A stretch of 64,000 bases of DNA from Impatiens glandulifera (taxonomy: Eukaryota; Streptophyta; Magnoliopsida; Ericales; Balsaminaceae): the NCBI RefSeq assembly GCF_907164915.1, contig NC_061865.1, positions 54,766,587-54,830,586 on the forward strand, in the 5' to 3' direction. The notes under the pieces were generated by a model. The model saw nothing but the letters and a program-made list of their open reading frames with translations, did no database searches and was not told the DNA's origin. The position numbers were made by a program, and so were the translations under genes. The number at the start of each line of letters is the position of its first letter. The first letter of the stretch is position 1. Positions 1 through 13,600 of the stretch are shown piece after piece.

Positions 1-750
1 TTCATCATTTTATTCAAGATAACAACTACCACCTCCTCAAAGGTTGCACGTGCAAGTGTAGGTGTAGTTGTTACACTCTCAACGGTCTTGGACATCTCCA
101 CTTGTCTATGTGATCTCTTATCATCCAACTTGTCAAAGAATCCTCACATGAGCTCTTCAATGTGCTGGACAACTAGAGAGGAGGACTTGACGTCTGAGGA
201 TTTGCCCTTATGCTTCTTCATGTGGTTGTCAAATGATGGAGTATTATTTCTCCTACGATCTTCAATGTCTTGTCTGGGCTTGTAATTTTTTGGGGATCAC
301 TGAAATGGACATCCTCTGAATGCGAATAATCCCATACTCCTTAGTTTGGGGGAACCTAGGGAACCAATGGATCACGCAAGTGAAGTCCCTCATCATGCTG
401 GCCTTTGAAAACCTCTTCCAGCAGATCATAGTCGGGTATAACTTTATCCTTCAAAGATGATAACCCCTTATGCTCCTGCATAATTAAAAATCAAATTGAA
501 TTTGTATAGTAGAACACATACAATCATTGAGATTACCTTGTTCGCATCCCACCACTCAAGACTCACTATGATCATCTTCTTTTCATGGTCCCATGAGATA
601 CTAGTGTAATTTTGGGTCCATCACACCAAGTTTCTTAATTGCTTCTTGGTGGAGAAATGGTTCTTCAATTAGGCCATCACGTGGTGAATATAAAATTCAT
701 CCCAAAAAGCTTTAATCATTATATTATAATGAGTGGTCGTGAGATTTCCT
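1..750 (-). pseudogene. Myb/SANT-like protein (Harbinger ORF1 type), broken
   Basis: Read on the minus strand, about 700 to 540 gives a degenerate Myb/SANT-like segment (KAFWDEFYIHH, then TSISWDHEKK and EWWDAN). An intron with GT..TTATGCAG ends (about 539-477) follows. The next exon reads EHKGLSSLKDKVIPDYDLL and then HLRDPLVP. This matches the layout of plant Myb/SANT-like proteins that accompany PIF/Harbinger transposases: a Trp-rich DNA-binding domain, then a 'pdYd.L..if' motif. In-frame stops at several places and the absence of a clean start mark it as dead. It runs off the left edge. The short plus-strand frame at 88-285 lies opposite this gene and is not coding. Family assignment is by motif recognition only. 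Confidence 0.55.
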
Positions 751-1606
751 AACAGGAGTCGCCCTTCCCTCTTTTGTTTTCCTAACAATTCTAGGAAGAA
801 CGTTGACCGTTATGGATGTGCATCCTAACGAGCGACATCATGATATCGATACCCAACTAGCCTATAGAACATTTCTAGTGTCCTAATAACAAAAAGAAAT
901 TAATTTAGCCGCGACCCTAGAATTACACCAAAATTTCAGTACATAATGTACTTGATTGATCCGATTTGGTATCCCAAAAGAGGCATGAATCTCATCTTTT
1001 GTTTGGAATGAAGGTTTTGAATGCAACTCACGATTGATCCATTCTAGAATTCAGTTTTTTTATCTTATCCATCTACCATTTTATTTGACAAATCAAATTG
1101 TGATGTCACATTTTTTTATCAAAATAGAAATCTTACCATCCATTTTTTAGTGGCTCAATCGATTTTCAGATCCAAATACAAAGAGAAGCGGCGAAAAGTT
1201 GAAGGAAGCATGGATCTGTTGAATCTAACCGTTTCCTAGGCGCGTGCGTCCTGATCTATGATATAGCCGCAGAAACAAGTTTGGAGATGATCGATCTGAA
1301 GTTGGAGGAAGCGTCTTTAGAGAGAGTGAGAGGAGCGGGGAAATGGCTGGAGGAGCATGCCTAGTACTTTTTATTCAATGGCACACTCCGTAATTTTTAA
1401 ACAACTGCGAGAACTTAAATGTCCCAAAACCCTATCTATCCAAATAAACCTAATCATATTTTATACAAGTTTTTTGGCCACTTTAGCCAAAATAAACTAA
1501 ATAAGCTTATTTCGGACAGGCCAAATCAATCGTTTACATAATTTTGTGCACTCTGGCTTTGTTCTCTTTTTATCCACAATCTATAATTAACCTTCCCAAA
1601 TTTCTA

Positions 1607-1714
1607 GAAAAAAGCCATAAGTCATATATTAGTTTAGATAGTATGATCCAAGTTATTTTAGAAGAAAGTCATAAGTCATATATTAGTTTAGACAATAAGA
1701 GCCAAGCTTCAAAA
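1607..1714. repeat. two-copy 54-bp tandem repeat
   Basis: A 54-bp unit containing cataagtcatatattagttt occurs twice in direct orientation, starting near 1607 and 1661, with a few differences. The surrounding 750-2500 is AT-rich with no recognisable gene. Around 1870-1947 there is a second short direct repeat containing tgagaaaacatattt. Confidence 0.6.
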
Positions 1715-2504
1715 AGAATTCTTTATTTTAAGCCTATTTCCAAATAAATTTAGTTAGACATTCATGTATTTATTGAAACCTGTACAATTAAATCTATTTT
1801 CAAATGCATTATAATTGAGTTTCTATTTCTCTATATAACAAAGATTATAATCATTCTAAATATAATAATTCATGCTGAGAAAACATATTTAATGTTATGA
1901 GAAAATAGAGCTATTCATGTTGAGAAAACATATTTTTATGTTATATTTCAAGCATATTTGAATTATATTAGAATGTCAATAAATAACAATTTTAATCTCA
2001 GAGTTCTCATTTCTCCGGTGGACTGAGAATTCAATAAATAGAATTGAGATGTTTTTATGACTATGTGGCGATGAGAAACTAAAAGAAATTTTCAGTGACA
2101 AAAGCCAATCACCCATGGGGTTATAACAACGTGAGTGAGGGTTTATGAGTCCTTTGAGTGTTTATCATGACCACAAAATTTTGAAAAATATGTGGCATTC
2201 AAAAAGAAAACGTGGAATGATTGAATATTTTAAAAAAAATAGTTCTAAACTTAGCGGCATGAGTTGTGATAGTAAGTACCATAATAGCTCCAAATTCATG
2301 GTGAAAAAAAGAGCGTAAGGTAATCACTATTCCTGGTTCATTTTCATATGTATATTTGTTAGACATTGTATTATTATTACTAGTTCATAAAAAATAATTA
2401 GATTGATTTATGTTTAATATTTGTTAGACTAATATAAATAGTTAAATTAAATTTATTTATTATTGGTTATTTTGTGTTTTATAGAATCACATCAAACTTC
2501 ATAA

Positions 2505-2790
2505 GTTTAAGTTGGGTGGACTTTTCGCCGACATCACACCAATAGGTGCAATCGTGTTTATTGTTGGAGTGGACACAAATGCCGATGGTTCGAGTGATTC
2601 CGAGGACAATCAATTCACTTCTATGGATGTTGACGGAGTGATGCATTCAAGGAAGTTTAGAAATAGTAGCAGGAGTAATCGTATTAGGACTAGTGGGAAG
2701 GAGAAGGTGAAATCAAGCCGCAAGCAAGACAATGAACGTGTTATATATAATCACCACACTCACACTAACATTCTAGTCGCGCTTTGAACC
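2505..2790 (+). pseudogene. Harbinger ORF1-like C-terminal fragment
   Basis: This is an open stretch beginning LGGLFADITPIGA, followed by an Asp/Ser/Glu-rich part (SSDSEDNQF) and a basic tail (RTSGKEKVKSSRKQ). That order is typical of the middle of plant Myb/SANT-like transposon proteins, after the DNA-binding domain. A possible intron acceptor (ttttatag) lies just upstream at about 2484. No DNA-binding domain is found in the 400 bases upstream, so it is a remnant. It lies 1.8 kb upstream of, and on the same strand as, a Harbinger transposase fragment, so the two may come from one element. Confidence 0.4.
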
Positions 2791-3178
2791 CAACAATCTA
2801 AGACCCTACTTTAGTCCAAAGCTTTATTGAAAATTAACAAATATATGGGATGACCACGTGGATCGAGTGAATCGATGCATGACCGGTTTGCTACAAGTAC
2901 ACCACAAGCTTATAAAGAAGCATTAAAATTATTTGAAAGAGATTAATTTCATTGCATTTCTAAAGAACTATATGAATGACACTTCTTGGTTTTAACTAAT
3001 CCACCATAATTCTATTGAAACCTTAATATACTACTTTTATTTATGTTTACCTAGTTTTGAACTCTTACGTGAACTTTGTCATATTTAATCAGGTTTTAAT
3101 TTTAATTTTGTATTAATATTAAATTTATGTTTTTGCTTAATTATTTTTTATAGGTATTAAATGACCGACATATATTTT

Positions 3179-3380
3179 ATGAGAAATGATTGAGAGAGAG
3201 AATTTAAGAGATGAAATTTTAGAGGGATGACATATCGCAATCTGATTAGCTGAAAAAATAACAAGTTTTCTCTCTCTTCTCCCTCTTCTCACCTTTTACC
3301 CCTTTTCAAGTCAGTGATGTGGTGACATGTCATTTCCTCCTTTATTCCCTCTTTTAAATTCTCTCTCTATTACTCCTCAT
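3179..3380. mobile_element. MITE, about 202 bp, with terminal inverted repeats
   Basis: The left end (atgag, then gagagagagaatttaagag) is matched in reverse complement by the right end (ctcttttaaattctctctct, then ctcat). The inverted repeats extend about 40-70 bp imperfectly. There is no coding capacity. I could not settle the target-site duplication (left flank tatttt, right flank atttat), so the superfamily is open. Confidence 0.6.
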
Positions 3381-4640
3381 ATTTATACGGTCAATTTTTC
3401 ATTCATGTGCCAAAGAAGCAGTTGACATGATTGTAGAAGAAATATATGACATAAATATCTATTTGGAGAGAATGTATCATCGAGCTTATACTAGCGGATT
3501 TTTATTAGTAATTCAGAAAATATTTATTTAAGTTTCGTATGGATGTTATTACTTTTAATACGTTGGTAAACGTGCTCACTACTAAGTATGAATTGTCTAA
3601 TCAAAATAAGAGACTTTGTGGTGAAAACTATCACCCTAAGAATGAAACCAGAATAATAGCAATCGTAGTGGATGCTGAACAATAGCGTAAAAGTAAAAAA
3701 GAACAAAATAACGACACAAGAATCTTACCCAGGTTCGGACCAACAATGTCTTATGTCTTACTTTGTGAGAATTGATTCAATAGAGTTATAATAGGAATTA
3801 CAAAGATTTAACTCTCTCTGTTTGTTCTAGGTTTTAGTCACACTCCCTCTTCTCGTTTATAATATATAGATGCTTTTATAATTCATAATTAGGGTAAAGA
3901 TCATGTGATGTCATTGCCATCTCCACCATGATATGATATCGTGGCTATTTAGTTGACATTTCATAATAATACGATTTGATTGACATATTCATCATTATGT
4001 GATTTCATGCATTTTTTAATCCAACAAATAATCGCACATATCTTTCTTCTCTTTTTGTACATAACATCGATGCGCACCAAATTGAGCCTCAAAACCCTAG
4101 GCCCAATTTCACAGACTTTTTTCTAGAAAAATCGCTCACAATGTTTTTAATGCAAGTCAGACAACATACAGTAACCTTGTCAAACTAGTCGTTACTCAAG
4201 TATAGCACTGAAACAATCAATAGATATTTTCATCGTGTCTTAAAATCAATAGTTCTGAAGGCTAATGACCAAATCTTACCTATGGATAAAACAAAATTAA
4301 GAGAAGAGAGATATAAATATTTTAAGGTAAAACTCTTAAAAACTAAACATTATGAATATTATAACTTTAATAAATGTTTTTATCATATTGAGTTGTATAC
4401 GTGCACCAAAACGTACGCACGTCAAATTTTATGGGCCTAAGAAGAAAATTATCAAGTGGCGGTGTGACTTTGATACGTGTTTCACATATGCCAGTTCGTT
4501 TTCCACCTCCTTTGACAAATAAGTAATTTAAGTCATTTAAAGAATATTTTGTACATATTAAAGTTATGATTGTTTATATTAATTATGTGTAGACAAATAT
4601 TATCTTATTGATTCTAGTTATAAAAATAAAAGAGGTTATT
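3381..4640. other. non-coding stretch, no gene recognised
   Basis: AT-rich. The part at about 3705-4060 contains a sequence resembling plant copia LTR leaders (a motif around 'acccaggttcgg' followed by an untranslated-looking pyrimidine run). I see no second copy and no LTR ends, so I do not call an element. Minus-strand open frames here show no family features. Confidence 0.4.
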
Positions 4641-4920
4641 TAATTCCATGTAAACAAACTCGATATCACATGGAACAATTTCAAAGGCCCGCCTTCAAGT
4701 TCATTACTTAAAACATTTAACAATATACACTCATGTTTAAGTACTACAATCGAACATGCATTTGGAGTATAAAAAAATGGCGAATTCTAGAGAATTGTGG
4801 TAAATTTTCGATAAAAGCTCAAACACATATTGTTGTAGCAACTATGTGTTTACACAAATTTGTAAGACCTCATGTCGTTGACAAAGGTGGAGATAACGAC
4901 ATAAGGTGGAGATGACAATG
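4640..4920 (+). pseudogene. PIF/Harbinger transposase C-terminal remnant
   Basis: Pieces in two frames spell the end of a HARBI1-like DDE transposase: TRYHMEQFQ, then TTIEHAFGV, then (after a 1-base frame change near 4770) KKWRILENCGKFS and THIVVATMCLHKFVRPH. Known family members read roughly 'RYH...F', 'ER.FGvlK.RwriL', 'IV.A...LHNfi'. The catalytic Glu region (IEHAFGV) is present but the rest of the catalytic domain is missing. Frameshifted and truncated, so inactive. Confidence 0.65.
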
Positions 4921-5231
4921 GTGAAAACAAAAACAACTACTCTAGCTATGAGGATTACAATTACGATTATGATGATGACGATAACTATAATGTGTAAGGG
5001 AATATTCATGGTGATGAACGAGAGGTAAAATTTATGTGTTTATTTATTAATGTTATTTGTTTGACTAATTTTCTTGTTAGTCTAATTTTAAATCTTAACT
5101 TAGAAAATATAAATTTATAAGTTATATATATTTTAACTCAATTTTAGTTGTTTTAAACTATTTTTGTTACAATTTTACTATACTTACTTTAATTTAAGAA
5201 CTTTTATCTTTTTATACACTTATAAGTTTTT

Positions 5232-5425
5232 ATCCACTCTTCTAGCTTAGACCTTAGCGACAACAAGTGATGAATATCCCCGGCCTCTCTAAGGTTATGG
5301 GTTCAAACCCGTCAGACGACAAGTTTAACGTCTAGTTAAATGATTAAGTGTGTTTGCAGGTTATGTGCCTAACCCGCGGAGATTAGTCGCATTTTAAAGG
5401 ATAATCGAAACTCAGCTTCTAAAAA
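5232..5425 (+). repeat. SINE-like element (tRNA-derived type), copy 1
   Basis: It has a pol III B-box-like motif (gggttcaaaccc) near 5300. Downstream is the sequence ttaaatgattaagtgtgttt, then gcaggttatgtgcctaacccg and a block ending ttagtcgcattttaaag. The same order of blocks occurs at 24226-24415 with differences. This layout resembles Au-type plant SINEs. Assignment is by eye. Ends and target duplications are not determined. Confidence 0.5.
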
Positions 5426-5429
5426 AGTT

Positions 5430-7240
5430 ATTTTCATCATTCTTTTTTTGGTTTTTGCTAAAAGAAACTATTTTATTTGTTAACATATGTTAAAAGTTGA
5501 ACAAATCTTGTAAATAAACATCAAGAATATGAAAAAAATAAACAATAATAATTAAATGAAACATGGAAAAACAACTACCAAATAATGATAGTTGATCAAT
5601 TCATATATCTCTTCAAGAAATTTTTAAGAGGATGAAAAAAGTGTCTAGTAATGAGATATAGACTATAAAACTCCAATTATAAGGATAAGCAAAACATGCA
5701 TGGAGAAATGATTATTAGAATTTTTTTTTGAGAATTGAAATGATTATTAGAATTGTTGTACAAATAACATGTAAAATAATAATTATACAAATTATTTCAA
5801 GTTGGTTCCATGTAGCAATCAATAATAGGCATAACATCAAATAATAATAAAAATTTTAACAAAATAGTAATGAGACGACCAAATCCAATATAAGAATAAA
5901 GTTAAGAATTATAATCTCTAAGTGTTATTATAAGTTTATCTTACAACTAAAATAAATTTAATCACACTTATTATCAGAATCAATACACTAACTAAACAAG
6001 CCATTAATAAATATAATACAAATGATCTATCACCAAAATATTATTTAATAAAAGATGATGACATTTATGCATTTCATTATTATTTAATAAAAGTTGCATG
6101 TGAACCTAAAAGAGAGTCAACAAATATTTTTATAAGGGACCATTTTCAAACAAACAAAAAAATCTAAGAAAATGACTTATATGAATTGATGTGAAGTTAT
6201 TTAAAAAATGTGGAATTAAGATTGTTTATGTTAAATTACTAAAATAAATCCTTTTAAATTTAATAAAAAAATAGAAATAATTTAGTATTTAAATTTATAA
6301 ATTAGGTAAACTGATTGTTGAAAGAACTACATAATGCTATAAACAAATTATTTATTGTTTACCATTTTTTTTTCACATTACATTAAAATTCATATCATAA
6401 TCATATGTAGATTCTCTCTTCCACCAATCTAAACTAATCACATTATCTTGAATTATCATTCTCAATTCATATGTTTAGCCCATTCCTTTATAATAACAAG
6501 CTAAATTAAATGTTAAAAATTTAAAATTTGAATGGATCTATGTTAGGGCTCGGTTGGGTTAAAACTCACCCCGAAAAATAACAGTTTATTTTACAATAAA
6601 AATTTGATATTACCTTTAATTTTTTATTTTTTAAATTTAATTCCCTATTTATTTATTTAATTCATAGAAAATAGGATAAAACCTACTTTTATTAGTTTTC
6701 CTTATATGTTATTAAGCACACCCCATTCATATTCTTGGATGCAATTTCTTTTATACAACTAAAACCGAGAGAAAAAAAAACATTACCCTTAATTTTTTAA
6801 TTTTTTTAATTTAATTCAATATTTATTTATCTAATTCATAGAAAATGGAACCAAACCTATTTTTATCCATTCATTTTATCGGTAATTTTCCTGTTATATT
6901 TTTAAGTCCACCCAACTCAAATTTCTAAAGCTGTCTATAACTATAAGCTATACAAATATACATATATTTTTTTATATTTCGGTTCGATTTGGTTCGATTC
7001 GGTTCTAATTCGGGGTCTTTTGGGCCCCAAAAAAAGTTAAAAAATAGTTGAAAAACAGCATTTGGGTCCATATTTAGATGTGGGTTCGGACAAACAAGGG
7101 CCATAAGCCATACTTGACCACAACAGCTTAGGGTTAGGGCAGACACGCAGCCCGATAAGGACGGGATAGTTGCCGGAGAGCCGAGAGAAGTATTCATCGC
7201 CACGGATGCTCTGATTTCGTTTATACTATATTTCAATACC
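5430..7240. other. AT-rich intergenic DNA
   Basis: About 1.8 kb with no recognisable gene. Poly-A/T tracts and short repeats are frequent, and around 6540-6900 a sentence-like unit (catagaaaat.gga/ataaaacctac) appears twice. A minus-strand frame at 6925-7242 has no family features and lies over the upstream region of the UPL3 gene. Confidence 0.5.
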
Positions 7241-7242
7241 AA

Positions 7243-7688
7243 TATTACCCCCCTTCTCCATTTCTCTCTAGATAAAACGAATGTGAGCTCGATTGAAGGA
7301 AAGAAGAGGACCCATAAAACAAGTTCTAGGTTTTCTCTCTTTCTTTCTCGTGTTCTTTCTTTTTTTACTCTACCCCCTTTTCATGCCTTTCTAAATCGAT
7401 TACTCTGACGACACGTTTCGTTTTCATTTATAGGATCTGCATAAACCAACCACCTCGATCGATCGGCGGTGTTGTCTCTCCTCTTGGATTGAAGTTCTGA
7501 ATTCCAATTTCAAAAAAGGTTCATCATTTCACCATTTTCAGGGTTTTCTGGTGTTCATTTCTTTGTTGATTGATCGGATTTGTTTATAATTAGGGTTTTC
7601 AGATGATCAAGAATTGTGATAAAAGGAGTGTTTGATCGCCGTTCATCGGCGAGTTGATTAGCGGTTCTTAGGGGGGTTGAGGTTTTGT
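7243..7688 (+). promoter_or_regulatory. 5' leader / proximal promoter of UPL3 copy A
   Basis: Pyrimidine-rich leader (ttctctctttctttctcgtg) directly upstream of the UPL3 start codon. The same leader is preserved in reverse orientation upstream of copy C (47838-48180) and in a fragment at 52720-52880. That copy C sequence has a TATA-like ctatataaataa at the place where A reads ctagataaaacg (about 7268). The exact transcription start is not visible. Confidence 0.5.
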
Positions 7689-10600
7689 ATGGAAACTCGG
7701 AGTCGGAAGCGGGCGGAGGCTACCTCATCGGCCCCTTCTTCCTCTCCTGTTACCCGTTCTAGTAAACGAGCTCGTACTTCTGCTGCTGCTGCTTCTGCTG
7801 CTACACCTTCACTAGCTGTATCTACAACTGTCACTGCATCCGCTCGATCAATCTCAACTAGGACTCGTGGTGGTAGGTCACAAGCGTTATCTGTTCCATC
7901 TACTAAAATGGATTCGACTAATGAATCTTCGGGTTCTGGAAACCGTGGTGGGAGAAGAGGAAGGAACAACCCATCAGACAATGCAGAGAAAGGGAAGGAG
8001 AAAGAACATGAAGTTAGGGTTAGAGATAGGGATAGAGATAGAGAAAGAGAAAGGGAAATTGAAAGGAACATACTGGAGATGGAAGCAGCTGCGGATGAAG
8101 ATGATAATGATAGTGAAGGAGCTGTTGGCCTATTGCACCAGAACTTGACTTCTGCAAGCAGTGCCCTTCAAGGCCTCCTAAGAAAGTTGGGTGCTGGATT
8201 AGATGATTTACTTCCATCATCTGCCATTGGAGCCTCATCCTCTCAACAGAATGGGAGGCTTAAGAAGATTTTATCCGGGCTGAGGAGTGATGGAGAGGAA
8301 GGAAAGCAAGTGGAGGCATTGACGCAGCTCTGTGAGATGCTGTCCATTGGGACTGAGGAGTCACTCAGTTCATTTTCTGTTGATTCCTTTGTACCAGTCC
8401 TTGTTGGGCTTCTTAACCATGAGAGTAATCCTGATATCATGCTTCTAGCTGCTAGAGCACTTACTCATCTCTGCGATGTGCTTCCATCTTCGTGCGCCGC
8501 AGTTGTGCATTATGGTGCAGTATCTTGTTTTGTGGCTCGGTTGCTGACAATTGAGTATATGGACTTGGCTGAACAGGTTATTTCCGAGAGGATATTTGAA
8601 TCATAACTTTCTTTTTTTTTTAAACGAAAATGAACAAGTTTTATTCAGAATAAAATAGAGCATTATACAAATTTAGACAAGAGTATGTGAGATTATTAAT
8701 TAACATGTATCTCTCCCTGAAAACTAGAAGACCTAACCCATTTAATGAGTTTATGCCAACACATTTTCTAAACATTCCTTAATGAGGATCATAACATTAC
8801 TATTTATATCTCTAATACATTGTGTTTGCAACTCAACAGTCACTGCAAGCATTGAAGAAGATTTCACAGGAGCATCCAACTGCTTGTTTAAGAGCTGGTG
8901 CTCTCATGGCTGTGCTTTCATATCTTGATTTCTTCTCTACTGGTGTCCAGGTAGGCTTAAATCTTACTTCTTAAGGTGGATATAGTTTTTTCCCCCAATT
9001 TTCCATATTATCCTGTTGCACTAATTTTATTATGGAATTATATGTTTCATATTCCAGCGCGTAGCATTGTCTACTGCAGCGAATATGTGTAAAAAACTCC
9101 CTTCAGATGCTGCTGACTTCGTGATGGAAGCTGTCCCGTTGTTGACAAATCTCCTTCAATATCATGATGCAAAGGTTTTTCTTATTTTTAGGAAAAAAAT
9201 GGTTCAAATTATGTTGTTTGGCTACGGTCTATGATTTTCTTTGAAACATATTTGTTTGCTGCTCAATTTATAGGTGTTAGAGCACGCTTCAGTTTGTTTG
9301 ACTCGAATTGTTGAGGCATTTGCATCATGTCCTGATAGGCTGGACGAACTATGCAATCATGGGCTGGTTACTCAAGCTGCCTCACTGATTTCAACGAGTA
9401 ATTCTGGAGGCGGACAAGCATCACTTAGCACATCTACATATACTGTATGTTTGATTCCTCTCCTTAATTCTCATTGCACAGTTTTATTAATACAAGGGGT
9501 TTTAATCTTACAAAGATGTGCAGGGCTTAATTCGGTTGATTTCCACCTGTGCTAGTGGCTCGCCTTTGGGGGCAAAATCTTTACTGCTCCTTGGAATTAG
9601 TGGCATCCTTAAAGATATATTATCAGGTTCAGGGATGGTTGCTAATATGTCTGTTTCTCCTGCCTTGAGTAGGCCACCAGAGCAGGTAGGTGGTTCATTT
9701 TATTTCTCTCTTTACTTAACATGTATGTCTTATATTTGAAGATGTTGGGCCTGTGGGGTCACCCTTTATATGCCTAGTAGTGTGCATTTAGTTGTTTTGT
9801 AATTGTGTTCTGTGAGTCTGTGAGACATATTCAAAGTGCTTTTCAAAGACAGAGTGTTCGATTGGGCAGTGGTATTGTATATATTTAATTTAAGAACTTG
9901 CTCATCAGTTTTTCTCTTCGAAATAGAATGTGTTTACTGTATGCCTAAACTAACCAGATGTTCAAATACAGATATCTTGCTTTTTTACAGACTGTTTTCA
10001 GTATAATGCCAATCTGTAGTATGGACAAATTATTGTCTTCATTATGGTGAAGTTGGTTATTGTACCAACTGAAGCAGTTTTGTGGATCTTTCTATCTGTT
10101 TAGTTGTAACTTCGCATCTACTATGCCATTCCGTTTTCACATTTTCTCTTCATTTCTTAATATGATTCCCGTCCATCTGAAAGTAATGCATTATGTAGAT
10201 TTTTGAGATTGTAAACCTTGCAAATGAGCTTCTTCCGCCGCTTCCTCAAGGAACAGTATCTATTCCATCCAGCACTAATTTATTGATCAAAGGATCTCTT
10301 TCAAGGAAGTCTAGTAAACAGGAGGACACAAATGGAAGCGCTGTTGAGATTTCAGCTCGAGAAAAGTTATTAAATGATCAGCCGGAGCTTCTGCAGCAAT
10401 TTGGGGTGGATCTTCTTCCGGTTATGGTTCAGGTTAGCTTTTTAGAATCCTCGATTCATCCATTCTTTTGTCTGAATCCGTCAAATTATAACATCATTGA
10501 CTGTAATACAGATATATGGTTCTAGCGTTAATAGCCCTGTCCGTCACAAGTGTCTTTCTGTTATTGGAAAGTTGATGTACTTTAGTAGTTCAGACATGAT

Positions 10601-13600
10601 CCAGACATTAATGAGTGTGACAAATATCTCTAGGTATTTCTGTTGCTTCCTTTTTATGCATCAGATGCATACAACTTCTGTTTTGTTAGATGTCTGGTAT
10701 TGATAGTCACCCTTTATCTTTGATTGATAGCTTCCTAGCTGGTGTTTTAGCATGGAAAGATCCTCAAGTCTTGATTCCTGCTCTTCAAATAGCTGACATC
10801 TTGATGGGAAAACTTCCTGGAACTTTTACAAAGATGTTTGTGAGAGAGGGTGTCATTCATGCTATAGATGTCCTTATATTAGGTGGTAGCACAGTTGTCT
10901 CTCCTGCAGAGAAGGATGGTGATACTATTTCTAAATCAGCATCACGCTCCAGGCGATCCCAGCGCTCAAAACCAGATTTGCATGGTACTGATGATTCCAA
11001 AATTCCAGTTGGCTCACCTCCTACTTCAGTAGAGCATCCAACCGGCAATTTAAGTATGCGGGTGACAGTCAGTGCATCTGCCAAAGCTTTCAAGGATAAG
11101 TATTTCTCTTCAACCCCTGGTTCCAGCGAAGTTGGGATTACAGATGATCTTGTGCGTCTGAAGAATCTTTGCTTGAAGTTAAGCTCTGGGGTTGACGATC
11201 AAAGAACTAAATCAAAAGGGAAGTCAAAAGCTTTTCTGACTAACAGCTTATCAGATATCCCTTCTATTAAAGAGGAAAACTTGATTGTTGTGGTGTCTGA
11301 AATGCTGGCGGAATTAAGCAAAGGAGATGGTGTCTCGACTTTTGAATTTATTGGCAGTGGTGTTGTATCAGCATTATTGAACTATTTTTCTTGTGGATAT
11401 TTCTCCAAGGACAGGATTTCAGAAGCTAACCTTTCTGTTTTTCGCCAACAAGTAATACAGAGATACACAGCATTTATTACTGTAGCTCTACCAACCAGTC
11501 TTGATGAGGGGAGCGTGGCACCAATGAGCGTCTTAGTTGAAAAGCTTCAGAATGCGTTGGCCTCACTGGAAAGATTCCCAGTTGTTCTTAGTCACTCTAC
11601 ACGATCCTCAGGTGGAAGTGCGCGGCTTTCTTCTGGTCTAAGTTCCTTAGCCCAACCATTTAAGTTGCGTCTTTGCAGGGCCCAAGGAGAAAAATTACTC
11701 CGTGATTATTCTTCCAATGTTGTACTTATTGATCCATTAGCCAGTCTTGCAGCTGTAGAAGACTTTCTTTGGCCTCGTGTACAACGTAGCGATTCCAGCC
11801 AAAACCCTTCACTCTCTGTAGATAAATCTGAATCAAAGAGTACACCTACAGGGGCTAGTGCTTCGAATCCCTCTTCTGGTAATCGTCGTCATTCCAGTCG
11901 ATCCAAAACCTCTGTCAATATTGGAGAAACAGCAAAACTGGATTTATCACAAGAGAAAAAAGCTGGTTCATCAAAAGGGAAGGGTAAAGCTGTTCTAAAG
12001 CCAGCCTCAGAGGATCCAAAAGGGCCTCTAACCAGAAATGCCCGTAGAAGAGCCGCTCTTGATAGAGACTTACAAGTAAAGCATACAAGTGGAGATACAA
12101 CTTCTGAGGTATGTTTTCCTATAAATTGATGCACATGAACTATTTCATGGACATGTTGATTTTAGTTCTTTGGAGATTTCGTCCTTAAAAGTACCCATTT
12201 CCCTTTTAAACAGAATATTATAGAGACAAAATGGTTTAGCAGTTTATTTCTAACATGGAGATGATGTAATTGTAAATTTTGTTGAGCACCTTAAAACAGT
12301 CAATGTTATTTTCTGATTCACATTCCTTCTGTTGTATGCTTTGGTTGTTTTTTCTGCACTAAGAAATACACCTTTTAGATGGTATATGGAGTCCTAGGAA
12401 TCTGTTGGATGGAGCTTTAACCTTACCATGTACATGTCCTTTTCAATTCTAAGGATCCAGTTAAGATTGTTCTACTTCCTTCACTGCAATGGCATTCCTA
12501 AAGTTCAACATTCTCAATGTCTAGAACAACTTATAAGTTATCATAGCTACCCTGCTAAGGTTAAGTTGAATTGATCATATATCTAATTATTGGTTATAGT
12601 CTCATGTTCTTAACGGTAGTGAATCCCAATCAATATTCCGTGATAGATGGTGGGTCTGGTGGATTCCTAAGTTTGATTGTCATGGATGCATGTATACAAA
12701 AAAGACTATTGGATTTCACCAGGTAAATCAAAGACGTCTGTTTATATTCGAGTGAGATCTGGAAAATGATAAGCTGGACAGTACTTCAAAAGAGTGACAT
12801 GTTGGGGGAATATATGGATACTTGCTTCAAACTGTAGTATTTCTATTTTTTTTAATAGTGTGGTGGTATTGATAAAACATGATCATGTGCTGCTTTTCTT
12901 TTTATATGGATAAAAAGCTTTTGAATTTTTCTTAGAGTATTAGGAGACCTGAAAATTTATCTCATCTGATGTTTCATTCTAACAATATTCATACCTGGTT
13001 TGGCCTGATATATGCAGGATGAGGAGCCAGATGTGTCTCCCATTGACATGGATGATGCCCTGGTGATTGAAGATGATGAAATCTCGGATGATGAAGACGA
13101 TGACCATGATGATGTATGTCAATGTATTGCAACATGCATTTATTTTTGAACTGCATTTCTCTGGCTAACCGATTAAAATAAATTATTGAAGTGACTTGTT
13201 TTTGCAATATTCATCTGAAAAGACTTTTGTGCTTGAAGGAACGCATTTGAACCAAATTTTACATTTTTCTTGATTGTCTCATTGGAACTTGGTGCATTAA
13301 TGCTTTTCATGTAATATTATTTCCTCTTCTGCTGGCAAAGAATTCCTAGTTATTAATGGATTATATTAGAAATGAACATACATCTATTCTTGCATGGAAA
13401 AGAATTGGAAAGAATGACTAACTAGGTTCCTAGTTAACCTGACCCACATATGTTTATAGTCTGATACGGTTATCATCAATTTCAGGTACTACATGACGAT
13501 TCCCTCCCCGTTTGCATGCCTGACAGAGTACATGATGTTAAACTCGGGGACCCAAATGAGGAAACTTCAACTGTTCCTGGCACAAGTGATAGCCAGACTA

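Noticed and set aside
5290..5310. tRNA-like B box
   Set aside because: No tRNA cloverleaf can be drawn around it; the SINE explanation covers it.
6925..7242. 105-codon minus-strand frame
   Set aside because: No family features; it overlaps the UPL3-A upstream region and has no counterpart in the other copies.
7658..8071. 137-codon minus-strand frame with Ser-Leu repeats
   Set aside because: It is the antisense of UPL3-A exon 1; the Ser-Leu run is the complement of the Arg/Asp/Glu repeat.
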